This document shows positions 6,978 to 14,320 of a stretch of DNA of 52,487 nt, in pieces. Position 1 is the first letter of the stretch. Each line of letters starts with the position of its first letter. The notes under the pieces are model-generated. The model was given only the letters and a program-made list of their open reading frames with translations. It was not told the origin of the DNA and did no database searches. A program made the translations under genes and the position numbers. The stretch is from Chitinophagaceae bacterium (GTDB taxonomy: Bacteria > Bacteroidota > Bacteroidia > Chitinophagales > Chitinophagaceae): positions 1 to 52,487 of the forward strand of contig JACMKU010000169.1 in assembly GCA_014379965.1 (NCBI GenBank), read 5' to 3'.

Positions 6978-8859
6978 AAATAACTTCCACGCTTCGCTCC
7001 ACAAACGCCGTTAAATCAGCCCCTTTCAGCATCCCTTGCGCCAGCAGCGCGAGGTCAAATGCCTGCCGCGCCATCGCGGGCTGTACGCCTTCTTCAGCAC
7101 TCAGTATCTTCTTGATCGCCTTGTGATTTGCATTCACAGATACTTTATAGGTGTCGGGCATGGAACCATAGAAATTCATACCACCACCAAGTTTCGACAT
7201 ATCCTTCATCCTTCGCATCCATTCCTCCATCGTGATGGTCACCGGTAGATTCCCCTCGTGCTGACTCTCTATCTCAACTTTCATCAGGGGGTTACCGATT
7301 GCTTTTTCGAACACTTCTTTTAGCCGGGTCGCCTCATTACCTGATAGCGAATGCTGATTGGTCTCCTCCTGCGGTATTAGTTTATCAAGGACATCGGCAT
7401 CCACGCGTCTCAATTGCGTCTTCTCCAGTTTCATCTCAAGCTGCTGGATGAAGTGAGTGTCGATCGGCGAATTCATCAGCAGCACATCATATCCTTTCTG
7501 TTCCGCAGGGCGGATATAACTATGTTGTCGCTCGGCGTCAAATGTATATAGCCAAACCTGCGTTCCATCCTTATCCGTCTGGAAGTCCTTGACTTTGGCG
7601 CCATATTCTTCAATTGTATAGTGCTCTTTCTTCGTATTCGTCAGCAACAGGAAATCCTTAGCCTTCTCATTGAACTTCTCGTCTGAGATTGCTCCGTACT
7701 TAACGAACAGTCCTATGTCATTCCACTTCTCCTCATACGATTTACGCTCCTTGTTGAATAGTTCCTGCAATTTATCGGCGACCTTTCGCGAGATGTAGCT
7801 GTTGATCTTCTTCACATTGCTATCGGCCTGTAGGAAGGATCGGCTAACGTTGAGGGGAATATCTGGTGAATCAATTACGCCATGTAGCAGCAGTAGGAAC
7901 TCTGGTACGATGTCCTTCACTTCATCGGTGATGAACACCTGCCTGCTGAACAGCTTGATCTTATTTTTTTGAATCTCGAAATCGTTCTTCAATTTGGGGA
8001 AATATAATACTCCCGTAAGATTGAAGGGATAGTCGACATTGAGGTGAATCCAAAATAACGGTTCTTCGGAAAATGGATACAGGTCCCTGTAAAACGCCAG
8101 GTAGTCCTCATCTTTCAATTCGGAAGGAGATTTTATCCATATAGGGTGGGTGTTGTTAATGATGTTCTCTACTTCAATGGTCTTATATGTTGGCTTGCCA
8201 TCTTTATCTTGCCCATCCTCAACCGATTCCTCCGTTGTTCCAAACTGTATGGGCACGGGTAAAAATTTGCAATACTTGTCGAGAATCTCGCGGATGCGTT
8301 TTGCCTCGAGGAACTCCTTTGATTCTTCGTTGATGTGCAGGATCACTTCCGTCCCGCGATCGGAACGATTGCCTTCGCTGATCTCGAATGATGTGGAACC
8401 ATCGCATATCCACCTTACAGGCTCGGCCCCTTCCTGGTAAGAGAGGGTTTGAATCTCTACCTGGTCGGCCACCATGAATGCCGAATAGAATCCCAATCCA
8501 AATCGCCCGATGATCTCATTGGCATCTTTCGCCTCCTTGAATTTTTCCATGAACTCAGTTGCTCCCGAAAACGCAATCTGGTTAATGTATTTCCTGATTT
8601 CCTCATCCGTCATTCCGATTCCACGGTCGCTTATGGTTAGCGTACCGGCCTTGGCATCGATTGCCACCTTGATTTTCAGATCTCCAGGTTCCTGTTTCAG
8701 GTGACCTAGCGAGGCAAGGCGTTTCAACTTCTGGGTGGCATCCACCGCATTACTAACCAATTCACGCAAAAAGATCTCGTGATCAGAGTATAAGAATTTT
8801 TTGATGATGGGAAATATGTTCTCCGTATTGATGGAAATCGTTCCTTTCTCCTGTATCAT
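6976..8859 (-). CDS. htpG: Chaperone protein HtpG (Hsp90 family)
   Basis: ATP-dependent cytosolic Hsp90 chaperone, 627 aa from the ATG at 8859. The frame is open nine codons further, but MIQEKGTISINTENIF fits the family's usual start. The N-terminal GHKL ATPase shows LRELVSNAVDA (Glu33, Asn37), ISDRGIGM (Asp78) and the lid glycines of GRFGLGFYSAF. The middle domain includes GVLYFP and RQVFITD, and the C-terminal dimerisation domain follows. Length is normal for bacterial HtpG and all key residues are present. It is a single-gene unit. Confidence 0.98.
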   Translation of the reverse strand: MIQEKGTISINTENIFPIIKKFLYSDHEIFLRELVSNAVDATQKLKRLASLGHLKQEPGDLKIKVAIDAKAGTLTISDRGIGMTDEEIRKYINQIAFSGATEFMEKFKEAKDANEIIGRFGLGFYSAFMVADQVEIQTLSYQEGAEPVRWICDGSTSFEISEGNRSDRGTEVILHINEESKEFLEAKRIREILDKYCKFLPVPIQFGTTEESVEDGQDKDGKPTYKTIEVENIINNTHPIWIKSPSELKDEDYLAFYRDLYPFSEEPLFWIHLNVDYPFNLTGVLYFPKLKNDFEIQKNKIKLFSRQVFITDEVKDIVPEFLLLLHGVIDSPDIPLNVSRSFLQADSNVKKINSYISRKVADKLQELFNKERKSYEEKWNDIGLFVKYGAISDEKFNEKAKDFLLLTNTKKEHYTIEEYGAKVKDFQTDKDGTQVWLYTFDAERQHSYIRPAEQKGYDVLLMNSPIDTHFIQQLEMKLEKTQLRRVDADVLDKLIPQEETNQHSLSGNEATRLKEVFEKAIGNPLMKVEIESQHEGNLPVTITMEEWMRRMKDMSKLGGGMNFYGSMPDTYKVSVNANHKAIKKILSAEEGVQPAMARQAFDLALLAQGMLKGADLTAFVERSVEVI

Positions 8860-8953
8860 ATGCTTAGTGTATTTAAGAAACCGCAAGATACAAGAGGTGG
8901 ACCAAAGAGGAAATACTTGTCATATTGACAGTAGATGAGGGAGTTGTGGGCCC

Positions 8954-9126
8954 TGAGTTATGGGTCGTCATTGCGATCGAAGCGGAGCAAGAGAGTAGTG
9001 AATAGTCAATAGTGAGTGTTTCTCGGAAATTTGAAAAGGCCAACCTGTTCGAAGCCTTAAAGAAACCCCCGAAATACGGGGTCCATTCACCACTCACTAC
9101 TCACAATTCACCTCTATCCCGTAACC
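8954..9126. repeat. Nested two-word hairpin between htpG and the fasciclin gene
   Basis: The outer words TGAGTTATGGGT (8954-8965) and CCCGTAACCCA (9117-9127) are imperfect complements. Nested inside are AGTAGTGAATAGTCAATAGT (from 8993) and TTCACCACTCACTACTCAC (from 9085). A small stem, CCCCG-AAATA-CGGGG, sits at 9067-9081. The segment GTCATTGCGATCGAAGCGG at about 8967 resembles the core words of the 28-29 kb array. Both word types also occur at 1513-1612. Confidence 0.5.
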
Positions 9127-9208
9127 CAAACATTAATATCATCCCCGGTTATTAAAGCGTACCTTACCCTGTTGCCGGCTATTCTGCCAGCAAATAAACC
9201 TTTATTTT

Positions 9209-9616
9209 ATGTCTAATATCACACAGGTAGTCAATACCGACAAGAATCTCAAAACATTGAAGAAAGGTGTCCATGCATCCGACCTCGACCAAATACTCAG
9301 CAGCACGGGTCCATATACATTCTTCGCTCCTTCCGACCTCGCTTTTGCGAAATTGGAAAAAGGCCATTTCGATAACTTACTTGAACCACAGAACCGGTCT
9401 AAACTAGCCGACCTGATGAACAATCACATTGTCAGCGGGAAGATTCAATTCAAGGAATTTAAAGACGGTGACAAACTCCAAACTCTCAATGGAAAGGAAC
9501 TCCTGGTTGAAGTTAAGAATGGCAGTGTCAGCATTGACGGAGGAATTATCTACGCGAAGGAGTTAAAAATATCTAATGGGGTAGTGCATTCGACAGATAC
9601 GGTCATTACGAAATAA
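9209..9616 (+). CDS. Fasciclin (FAS1) domain protein without signal peptide
   Basis: A single FAS1 domain of 135 aa. The H1 region is YTFFAPSDLAFAKL (about residues 36-49), the YH-like region is NNHIVSGKI, and the H2-like end reads GVVHSTDTVI. FAS1 domains are usually secreted adhesion modules, but here the protein starts directly at MSNITQVVNTDKNL with no signal peptide or lipobox, so a cytosolic role is implied. It stands alone between word-hairpin spacers and converges with the PAP2 gene. Ligand and role are unknown. Confidence 0.9.
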   Translation: MSNITQVVNTDKNLKTLKKGVHASDLDQILSSTGPYTFFAPSDLAFAKLEKGHFDNLLEPQNRSKLADLMNNHIVSGKIQFKEFKDGDKLQTLNGKELLVEVKNGSVSIDGGIIYAKELKISNGVVHSTDTVITK

Positions 9617-9620
9617 ATAT

Positions 9621-9770
9621 CGTTTAAGGGTTTAACGTTTAACGTTCCTACAGTGGAACCTTACTTTAGAGTCAAAGCAATTCAGTTATTAAAAACTATC
9701 TGAACTAGGGTGCTATATTTCGGTAAGATGTGCTCAGCCTTAAGAACGTTAAACGTTAAACCCTTAAACG
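9621..9770. repeat. Perfect 27-bp inverted repeat, TTTAA word family
   Basis: The arms at 9621-9647 and 9744-9770 are exact reverse complements over 27 bp, separated by 96 nt. Each is built from TTTAACG/TTTAAGGG words. The right arm overlaps the end of the PAP2 gene and supplies its last codons and TAA stop. Position between convergent genes suggests a bidirectional terminator. The long loop and low GC are unusual for that role. Confidence 0.8.
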
Positions 9771-10465
9771 TTAAACGTTACCCCCACATCTCTTGCCAAA
9801 ATTAACTCCTCCACCCTTCCGAGTACAAACAACGAGATATACAGCCACAGCAACCCGATGATAAATCCCGCCAGGACATCGCTCGCATAATGCACGCGCA
9901 GATACACGCGACTGAAGCCGATCAGTAGAATTAATATCACCAGCAGTGCAGTCAATGTTACTCGTATCCAGTTGATGTCAATCGTGTGATCGATAATATA
10001 GATGATCAAGCCGTAAAAAGTAACGGCAATGATGGCATGCCCACTGGGGAAGCTCAAGCCCCTGACTGCATGGAGTAATGGCTCCAAGGGACGCTTTCGC
10101 TTAAAAAGGGATTTTAGGAGAAACATAAGAGCCGTACTGCTTAGCCCAATGGCAACTACCCTTATTGAGAACCACGTATAGTGCCTCACAAACAGGAAAT
10201 ACGCGATTAGAAGAAGATTGGCCGGAATAAGAAATTGGTGTTTTCCAAGAAGGGTAATGAAAAGCATGATCCTGTTCATGGCCGGGCTGGTCCAACGGGT
10301 TAGGGCATTGAATACCGCCATATCCCTCGGCTTGTACTTCCGCAGCTTTCCGCGCACAAGAAATACCAATATACCAATTGCAACAGAAAATAGGATAAGT
10401 GAGAGTAGGATATGTGAGGCGACCAGGAGCGTGTCTTGCCAGAATGTTGAGTGTTTTTCAGGCAT
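9764..10465 (-). CDS. PAP2 superfamily membrane phosphatase
   Basis: A 233-aa integral membrane phosphatase of the phosphatidic acid phosphatase type 2/undecaprenyl-diphosphatase superfamily. All three catalytic motifs are visible: C1 KSLFKRKRP (118-126), C2 PSGH (140-143) and C3 SRVYLRVHYASD (185-196, with His192 and Asp196). About five or six hydrophobic helices surround them, starting near residue 13. The substrate is a lipid phosphate, possibly undecaprenyl pyrophosphate, but this is not decidable here. The last few residues (TFNV-stop) are encoded by an iterated spacer word. A second word array abuts the start codon directly. Confidence 0.92.
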   Translation of the reverse strand: MPEKHSTFWQDTLLVASHILLSLILFSVAIGILVFLVRGKLRKYKPRDMAVFNALTRWTSPAMNRIMLFITLLGKHQFLIPANLLLIAYFLFVRHYTWFSIRVVAIGLSSTALMFLLKSLFKRKRPLEPLLHAVRGLSFPSGHAIIAVTFYGLIIYIIDHTIDINWIRVTLTALLVILILLIGFSRVYLRVHYASDVLAGFIIGLLWLYISLFVLGRVEELILARDVGVTFNV

Positions 10466-10645
10466 TGATCTGATTGATTAGTTGATTGAGTTGATTAGGT
10501 TGATTAAGAGCGAAGCAGCCTAATAAAGTTTTATGAAAATCTCACAAGTATAACTATCATACGTTGGGAATCTCAATCTACTTAATCAACTTAGTCAACT
10601 TAATCAACTAGTCAACTTAGTCATCCGATTCAACCACTCAATCAG
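10465..10645. repeat. Iterated-word hairpin, TTGATTAAG family
   Basis: Arm 1 (10465-10508) iterates TTGATTAG/TTGATTGAG. Arm 2 (10581-10645) iterates the complement CTTAATCAAC/TTAGTCAAC. Arm 1 touches the PAP2 ATG and arm 2 contains the stop codon of the receiver gene upstream. The loop is about 72 nt. Confidence 0.65.
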
Positions 10646-11040
10646 CAATGCGAAAGCATATGATTCGCAATCGACGTCAGGTAATGGATATCATTTGGCT
10701 TGGTAATCAATTCAACACCTTGATCTTGAAAAAGTGCTCTATCATTTGGGTTTTTACTGGAGGTGAAAATGATGACGGGTAGCTTCTGAAACTTGGGATC
10801 CTTCTTTATGCGTAAGAAAGTCTGGCGACCATCCAGATAAGGCATGTTGATGTCCAATACTACCAGGCATGGAAATTTGCCATTAGTCTGTTCCGTGTTG
10901 TTGAGATAATCCATTGCCTCTATGCCATTCACCGCGAAGACCACATTGACTGCCGGATTGATCTCGTTGATTGCTTCAGAGAGCAATTCCCTGTCATCCT
11001 CGTCATCGTCTACATATAAGATAGTCTTACTTCCTTGCAT
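10642..11040 (-). CDS. Single-domain response regulator (Rcp1-like)
   Basis: A 132-aa receiver with no output domain. The acidic pocket is YVDDDEDD (9-16), the phosphoacceptor is Asp63 in VVLDINMP, the switch Thr is in IIFTSS (90-95), and the conserved Lys is Lys114. This short-receiver type often serves phytochrome-like or PAS kinases in phosphorelays or acts on a diffusible target. It lies 25 bp downstream of the PAS kinase at 11066-12277 on the same strand, so it is very likely that kinase's cognate receiver. Confidence 0.93.
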   Translation of the reverse strand: MQGSKTILYVDDDEDDRELLSEAINEINPAVNVVFAVNGIEAMDYLNNTEQTNGKFPCLVVLDINMPYLDGRQTFLRIKKDPKFQKLPVIIFTSSKNPNDRALFQDQGVELITKPNDIHYLTSIANHMLSHC

Positions 11041-11065
11041 ACTATATCAAGCAAATTTAATGTAT

Positions 11066-12277
11066 TCAGTCAATCCGGGCTGCTTTTTCGTCCTCAATCC
11101 CAGACGCATTCGGCAGCAATAAGGTAATTGTGGTCCCCTTTCCCCGTTCACTCGTGATGGAAATACTTCCTTCGTGATTTTCCATTATGCGTTGGCAAAG
11201 CGAAAGACCGACTCCCTGTCCGCTTACTGGATGCAGCTTCTTGAAAAGCTCGAATACCTGGTCCTTATATTGAGGATCGAACCCAATTCCATTGTCCCGC
11301 ACAAGGATGCGCGTGAAATTGGAGAATTTGTACTTCCCCTCAATCCTTCTGAACTGGTTTTGCTGAATATCGGTCGAACTGATTTCCACAACGGCCGACA
11401 TTCCTGGCTGGCGAAAACGGATCGCATTTGACAACAGGTGATAGAATAGCAAACTCATTTGCTTACTGTCGGCATGAATATGAGGCAATGAATTAGCCAC
11501 ATCTTCGAGTCCGGCATCCGGGTACTCATTCTGCAATTGGGCTTGTACCCCCGGAAGGATTGCATGAATGTCGATCACTCGTTTTGATACGCGCGTTTCA
11601 TTTACCCATACGTATTGTTGCAGACCTGAGACAATGCCGGACAATTGACCCGAAACCCGCACAAGCTTCTCGAGAACAGCATTCCGCGATTCTTTGCCCT
11701 CTGCTTCGCGAAGTAGCTGTATGAATAGCGATAATTTGCGAAGAGGCTCTTCAAGATCGTGTGTTACTACACGATTAAACTGGACAAGCTCTTCATTCTG
11801 CTTATGAGTGATGTTCAATTGCTGATCCAGGCGCTCAAAATTTTCCTGTAATTCTTTCTTCGTTTGCAACAATGCAGTGTTTTCAAATAACGCGGATTCG
11901 GCAGCATTCCTCGACGCAATCAACTCCTCTTCAAATTTCTTTCGATGCAGTACCATGATACCCGCATAATGAGTAATCATCTGGTCATCGCAATTGCGCC
12001 TTACCACATTCAACAGCACGGGAATCTGCTTCTTCGATTTGCTTTGGAGTGAAATGTAGATCTCGTTCGCGCTTCCTTTAAGCTTTATAAGGGGTATCAG
12101 GTGTGTTTGCTGGAACACACGGGTTGCAATGGGAAAAATCTTCTCGACCGGTTGGTGAAGTAATTCTTCTCTTTCATATTCGAGGTGAGTGCTAAGTAGA
12201 TCATTTACCTCTATCAGAGTTCCACTGTCAGTGGCTGCAAAATAAAAGCATGGAGCATGCTGCGAAAGATCTAGCAT
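11066..12277 (-). CDS. PAS sensor histidine kinase coupled to RsbQ-like hydrolase
   Basis: A 403-aa cytosolic histidine kinase. The start at 12277 is chosen because its ATG shares a base with the TGA of the hydrolase (TGATG), giving translational coupling; the frame is open further upstream inside that gene. Residues about 5-115 form a PAS domain whose pattern (NDLLSTHLEY, VFQQTHLIPL, IPVLLNVV) resembles the PAS of RsbP/RsbU-type stress phosphatases. A coiled coil spans about 115-165. HisKA has VTHDLEEPLR (His173), and the ATPase shows LSNAIRF, RDNGIGFD and GQGVGLSL. There is no membrane segment. It probably reads a small-molecule signal linked to the hydrolase and phosphorylates a neighbouring receiver. 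Confidence 0.9.
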   Translation of the reverse strand: MLDLSQHAPCFYFAATDSGTLIEVNDLLSTHLEYEREELLHQPVEKIFPIATRVFQQTHLIPLIKLKGSANEIYISLQSKSKKQIPVLLNVVRRNCDDQMITHYAGIMVLHRKKFEEELIASRNAAESALFENTALLQTKKELQENFERLDQQLNITHKQNEELVQFNRVVTHDLEEPLRKLSLFIQLLREAEGKESRNAVLEKLVRVSGQLSGIVSGLQQYVWVNETRVSKRVIDIHAILPGVQAQLQNEYPDAGLEDVANSLPHIHADSKQMSLLFYHLLSNAIRFRQPGMSAVVEISSTDIQQNQFRRIEGKYKFSNFTRILVRDNGIGFDPQYKDQVFELFKKLHPVSGQGVGLSLCQRIMENHEGSISITSERGKGTTITLLLPNASGIEDEKAARID

Positions 12278-13083
12278 CAGCCTGCGCTTGTTAGATATTC
12301 CTTTATAAGATCTATAGTTTCTTCCGGGGCGCTCATATGAGGGCAATGTCCCGTTGCTTTCATCTGTCGGTAGCTATTGCGTGGAAGCGCAGAACGCATA
12401 TATTCCCCAACCTCTATTGGCGCAATTATGTCTTCCGAACATTGCAGGATCAACGAAGGTGTAGTGACCTTAGCCAGGTCGTGCCGGTTGTCGGAGAAAA
12501 ACGTTGCTTCGGCAAACTGCTTCGCGATCTCTGGATCAGTAGCACAAAAACTTTGGGTGAGTTCCTCGGCCAGTTCAGGGCTTTCAGGATTGGCCATTAT
12601 GTTTGGGGCCAGGAAATTCGCCCACCCGATATAATTTTTTTCCATCGTCTCCAGCATTCCTTCGATGTCGCTTCTGTCGAATCCCCCCACGTATTCACCA
12701 TTATTTATATAACATGGTGATGGGCCAACTAATATGAGGTGTTGAAAATATTCAGGCTTTGCGATGGCGGCAAGTATTCCTACCATTGAACTCACGGAAT
12801 GGCCGACAAAGATCACCTCAGATAATTTAAGCTCCTCGCAAATCTCAAGAACATCCATTGCATACCCTTGCAGCGAACTGTATCGTTCCACATTATAGGC
12901 AGCAGGATCTGAGTGACCAGACCCAACATAATCAAATAGAATAATTTTGTAATCGTTTTCGAATGCGGGAGTGAGGTAACGCCACATGTGTTGATCGCAA
13001 CCAAATCCGTGAGCAAAAAGCATGGGTTGTTTGCCCTTACCGAATATGTGAACGTTGTTTCGCTTAGTTATGGGAGACGGCAT
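12277..13083 (-). CDS. rsbQ: RsbQ-type alpha/beta hydrolase
   Basis: A 268-aa alpha/beta hydrolase matching RsbQ, the B. subtilis energy-stress partner of the PAS phosphatase RsbP and a bacterial relative of the plant KAI2/D14 receptors. The start is the ATG at 13083, which gives the RsbQ length; a TTG 12 codons upstream is disfavoured. The catalytic triad is intact: Ser96 in GHSVSSM, Asp218 in CSEDIIAP and His246 in GHCPHMS. FAHGFGCDQ (23-31) and LFDYVGSGHSD (49-59) are typical of RsbQ. It overlaps the start of a PAS kinase by one base. RsbP itself is absent, so the PAS kinase probably replaces it. Confidence 0.93.
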   Translation of the reverse strand: MPSPITKRNNVHIFGKGKQPMLFAHGFGCDQHMWRYLTPAFENDYKIILFDYVGSGHSDPAAYNVERYSSLQGYAMDVLEICEELKLSEVIFVGHSVSSMVGILAAIAKPEYFQHLILVGPSPCYINNGEYVGGFDRSDIEGMLETMEKNYIGWANFLAPNIMANPESPELAEELTQSFCATDPEIAKQFAEATFFSDNRHDLAKVTTPSLILQCSEDIIAPIEVGEYMRSALPRNSYRQMKATGHCPHMSAPEETIDLIKEYLTSAG

Positions 13084-13148
13084 ACCTAGGTCAAAATTTT
13101 GAAGACCGAAGTTAGCCAATTTGCGACTTAGAAATTCAACGGGGGTAC

Positions 13149-13562
13149 TTAGGAATGAAACCGCCTGATTAGCCCGAAACTTGACTTCGCAAGGATACGG
13201 TTGAATTTCTCTCTTGCAACATCAGCCCTGAAAGGCTTTCGAAGTATATCGTCGGCTCCACAGTTCGAGGCAATTTGTTCGAGGTCGGAATTTGCCGAAA
13301 ATAATATGATTGGAATTTTCTTCGTCTTCCTATCTGTCTTTAGCTGCTTACAGATCGCCTCGCCATCTACTCCTTGCATCCTGACATCTAAAAGAATGAT
13401 GTCAGGTGGTTGTCGCGTGACCTTATCCATGAGGTTTTCTGCATTCGGGGAGACTTCAACATCGAACCCCTCCCGGCTGAGAATGACCTCCATCAGCATC
13501 AGAACATCCGCTTCATCGTCCGCTATTATTATCCTCGGCTTCCTTGTATTCGCTTTCTCCAT
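13149..13562 (-). CDS. Single-domain response regulator
   Basis: A receiver of about 137 aa starting from the ATG at 13562 (MEKANTRKPRIIIAD). The frame extends 26 codons upstream, but that extension does not look like a receiver. The acidic residues are ADDEAD, the phosphoacceptor is Asp59 in ILLDVRMQG, and a conserved Lys lies in LRKPF. There is no output domain. It is the first gene of a four-gene minus-strand unit (receiver, RsbQ-like, PAS kinase, Rcp1-like receiver), 65 bp ahead of the hydrolase. It could supply or receive phosphate from the PAS kinase. Confidence 0.9.
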   Translation of the reverse strand: MEKANTRKPRIIIADDEADVLMLMEVILSREGFDVEVSPNAENLMDKVTRQPPDIILLDVRMQGVDGEAICKQLKTDRKTKKIPIILFSANSDLEQIASNCGADDILRKPFRADVAREKFNRILAKSSFGLIRRFHS

Positions 13563-13631
13563 TCTTACCACATTTGTAATTTGTATCTCACTATGAGGAT
13601 CAAGGATTAAGCCAACAAGTCCACGAGGCAA

Positions 13632-13664
13632 AAAGGGCAATTCTACCCCCTGGAAAGGGCAATT
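13632..13664 (-). promoter_or_regulatory. Direct repeat upstream of the RsbQ-module operon
   Basis: AAAGGGCAATT occurs at 13632-13642 and again at 13654-13664, 22 bp apart, which places both on the same DNA face. The pair lies 70-100 bp upstream of the first gene of the minus-strand unit. It may bind a dimeric regulator; no promoter box is clear nearby. Confidence 0.3.
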
Positions 13665-14320
13665 TTAAACTCAATTGAGAGAAGTCAATTGGATATTATT
13701 CTAATATTTACGGGTCATTCGGTCATAATTGCATCTATACAGTGGGGGCAAAAAATACCATAAACGTGGTATATGCACCATCCAACGATAGACTTAACTT
13801 CGTCTTGGTTTTTCATAGGATATTGGATTTTTAACAGGGCTGAATTTCTATTCTGGCCCTTTTTTTTGCCCAATAGGGCAGACTCTACAATATTCTTCGA
13901 ACAAGAACACCAATTGCTAATACAATTCTTTATACGTAAAAAACCATTATCGTGTAATCATACCAACAGGTCGCTCCCCTTGTGATCTCTTGTCAAGGTT
14001 CGATAAATTCTATAAGGTTTATCACTAAGCCGGGGCAGGGTGGGACGCATGGAAAACTCTCACCTCGCATTAGGTGTTTAAATCGGTAATCGAATCGGCA
14101 AACTAATGCACATATTTTCCTTTTTGTTTATGTGGGCTCCGAATTCTGAAGTGGTCCTCTCTAAGTTTAAAGTTGTTTAAGCGCTAACACTTATACGACA
14201 CACGCTTTCAACTACATCAAAACGTACCAGCTGACTACAGTTTAATTACTCCGCAAAGCTCATATTTGTAAGGAAGACGAACCAACTATGAGTTGAACCA
14301 AATTCTCACACACTTGTGTA
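13665..14320. other. Long divergent intergenic region
   Basis: About 650 bp between divergent signalling units. I see no convincing gene; an open frame at 13773-13985 has no coding character. Visible elements are a short perfect stem ATACCA-TAAACG-TGGTAT at 13755-13772 and a GCCC-AATA-GGGC stem near 13869. The length leaves ample room for regulation of both flanking units, but no TAnnTTTG box is evident. Confidence 0.4.

Noticed and set aside
12277..12346. Upstream extension of the PAS kinase into the hydrolase gene
   Set aside because: The PAS domain begins right after the ATG that overlaps the hydrolase stop, and the extra 23 residues are the out-of-frame reading of the hydrolase end.
13773..13985. 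70-aa open frame in the long divergent spacer
   Set aside because: Aromatic-rich without a domain, ribosome site or neighbours; it looks like AT-rich non-coding sequence.
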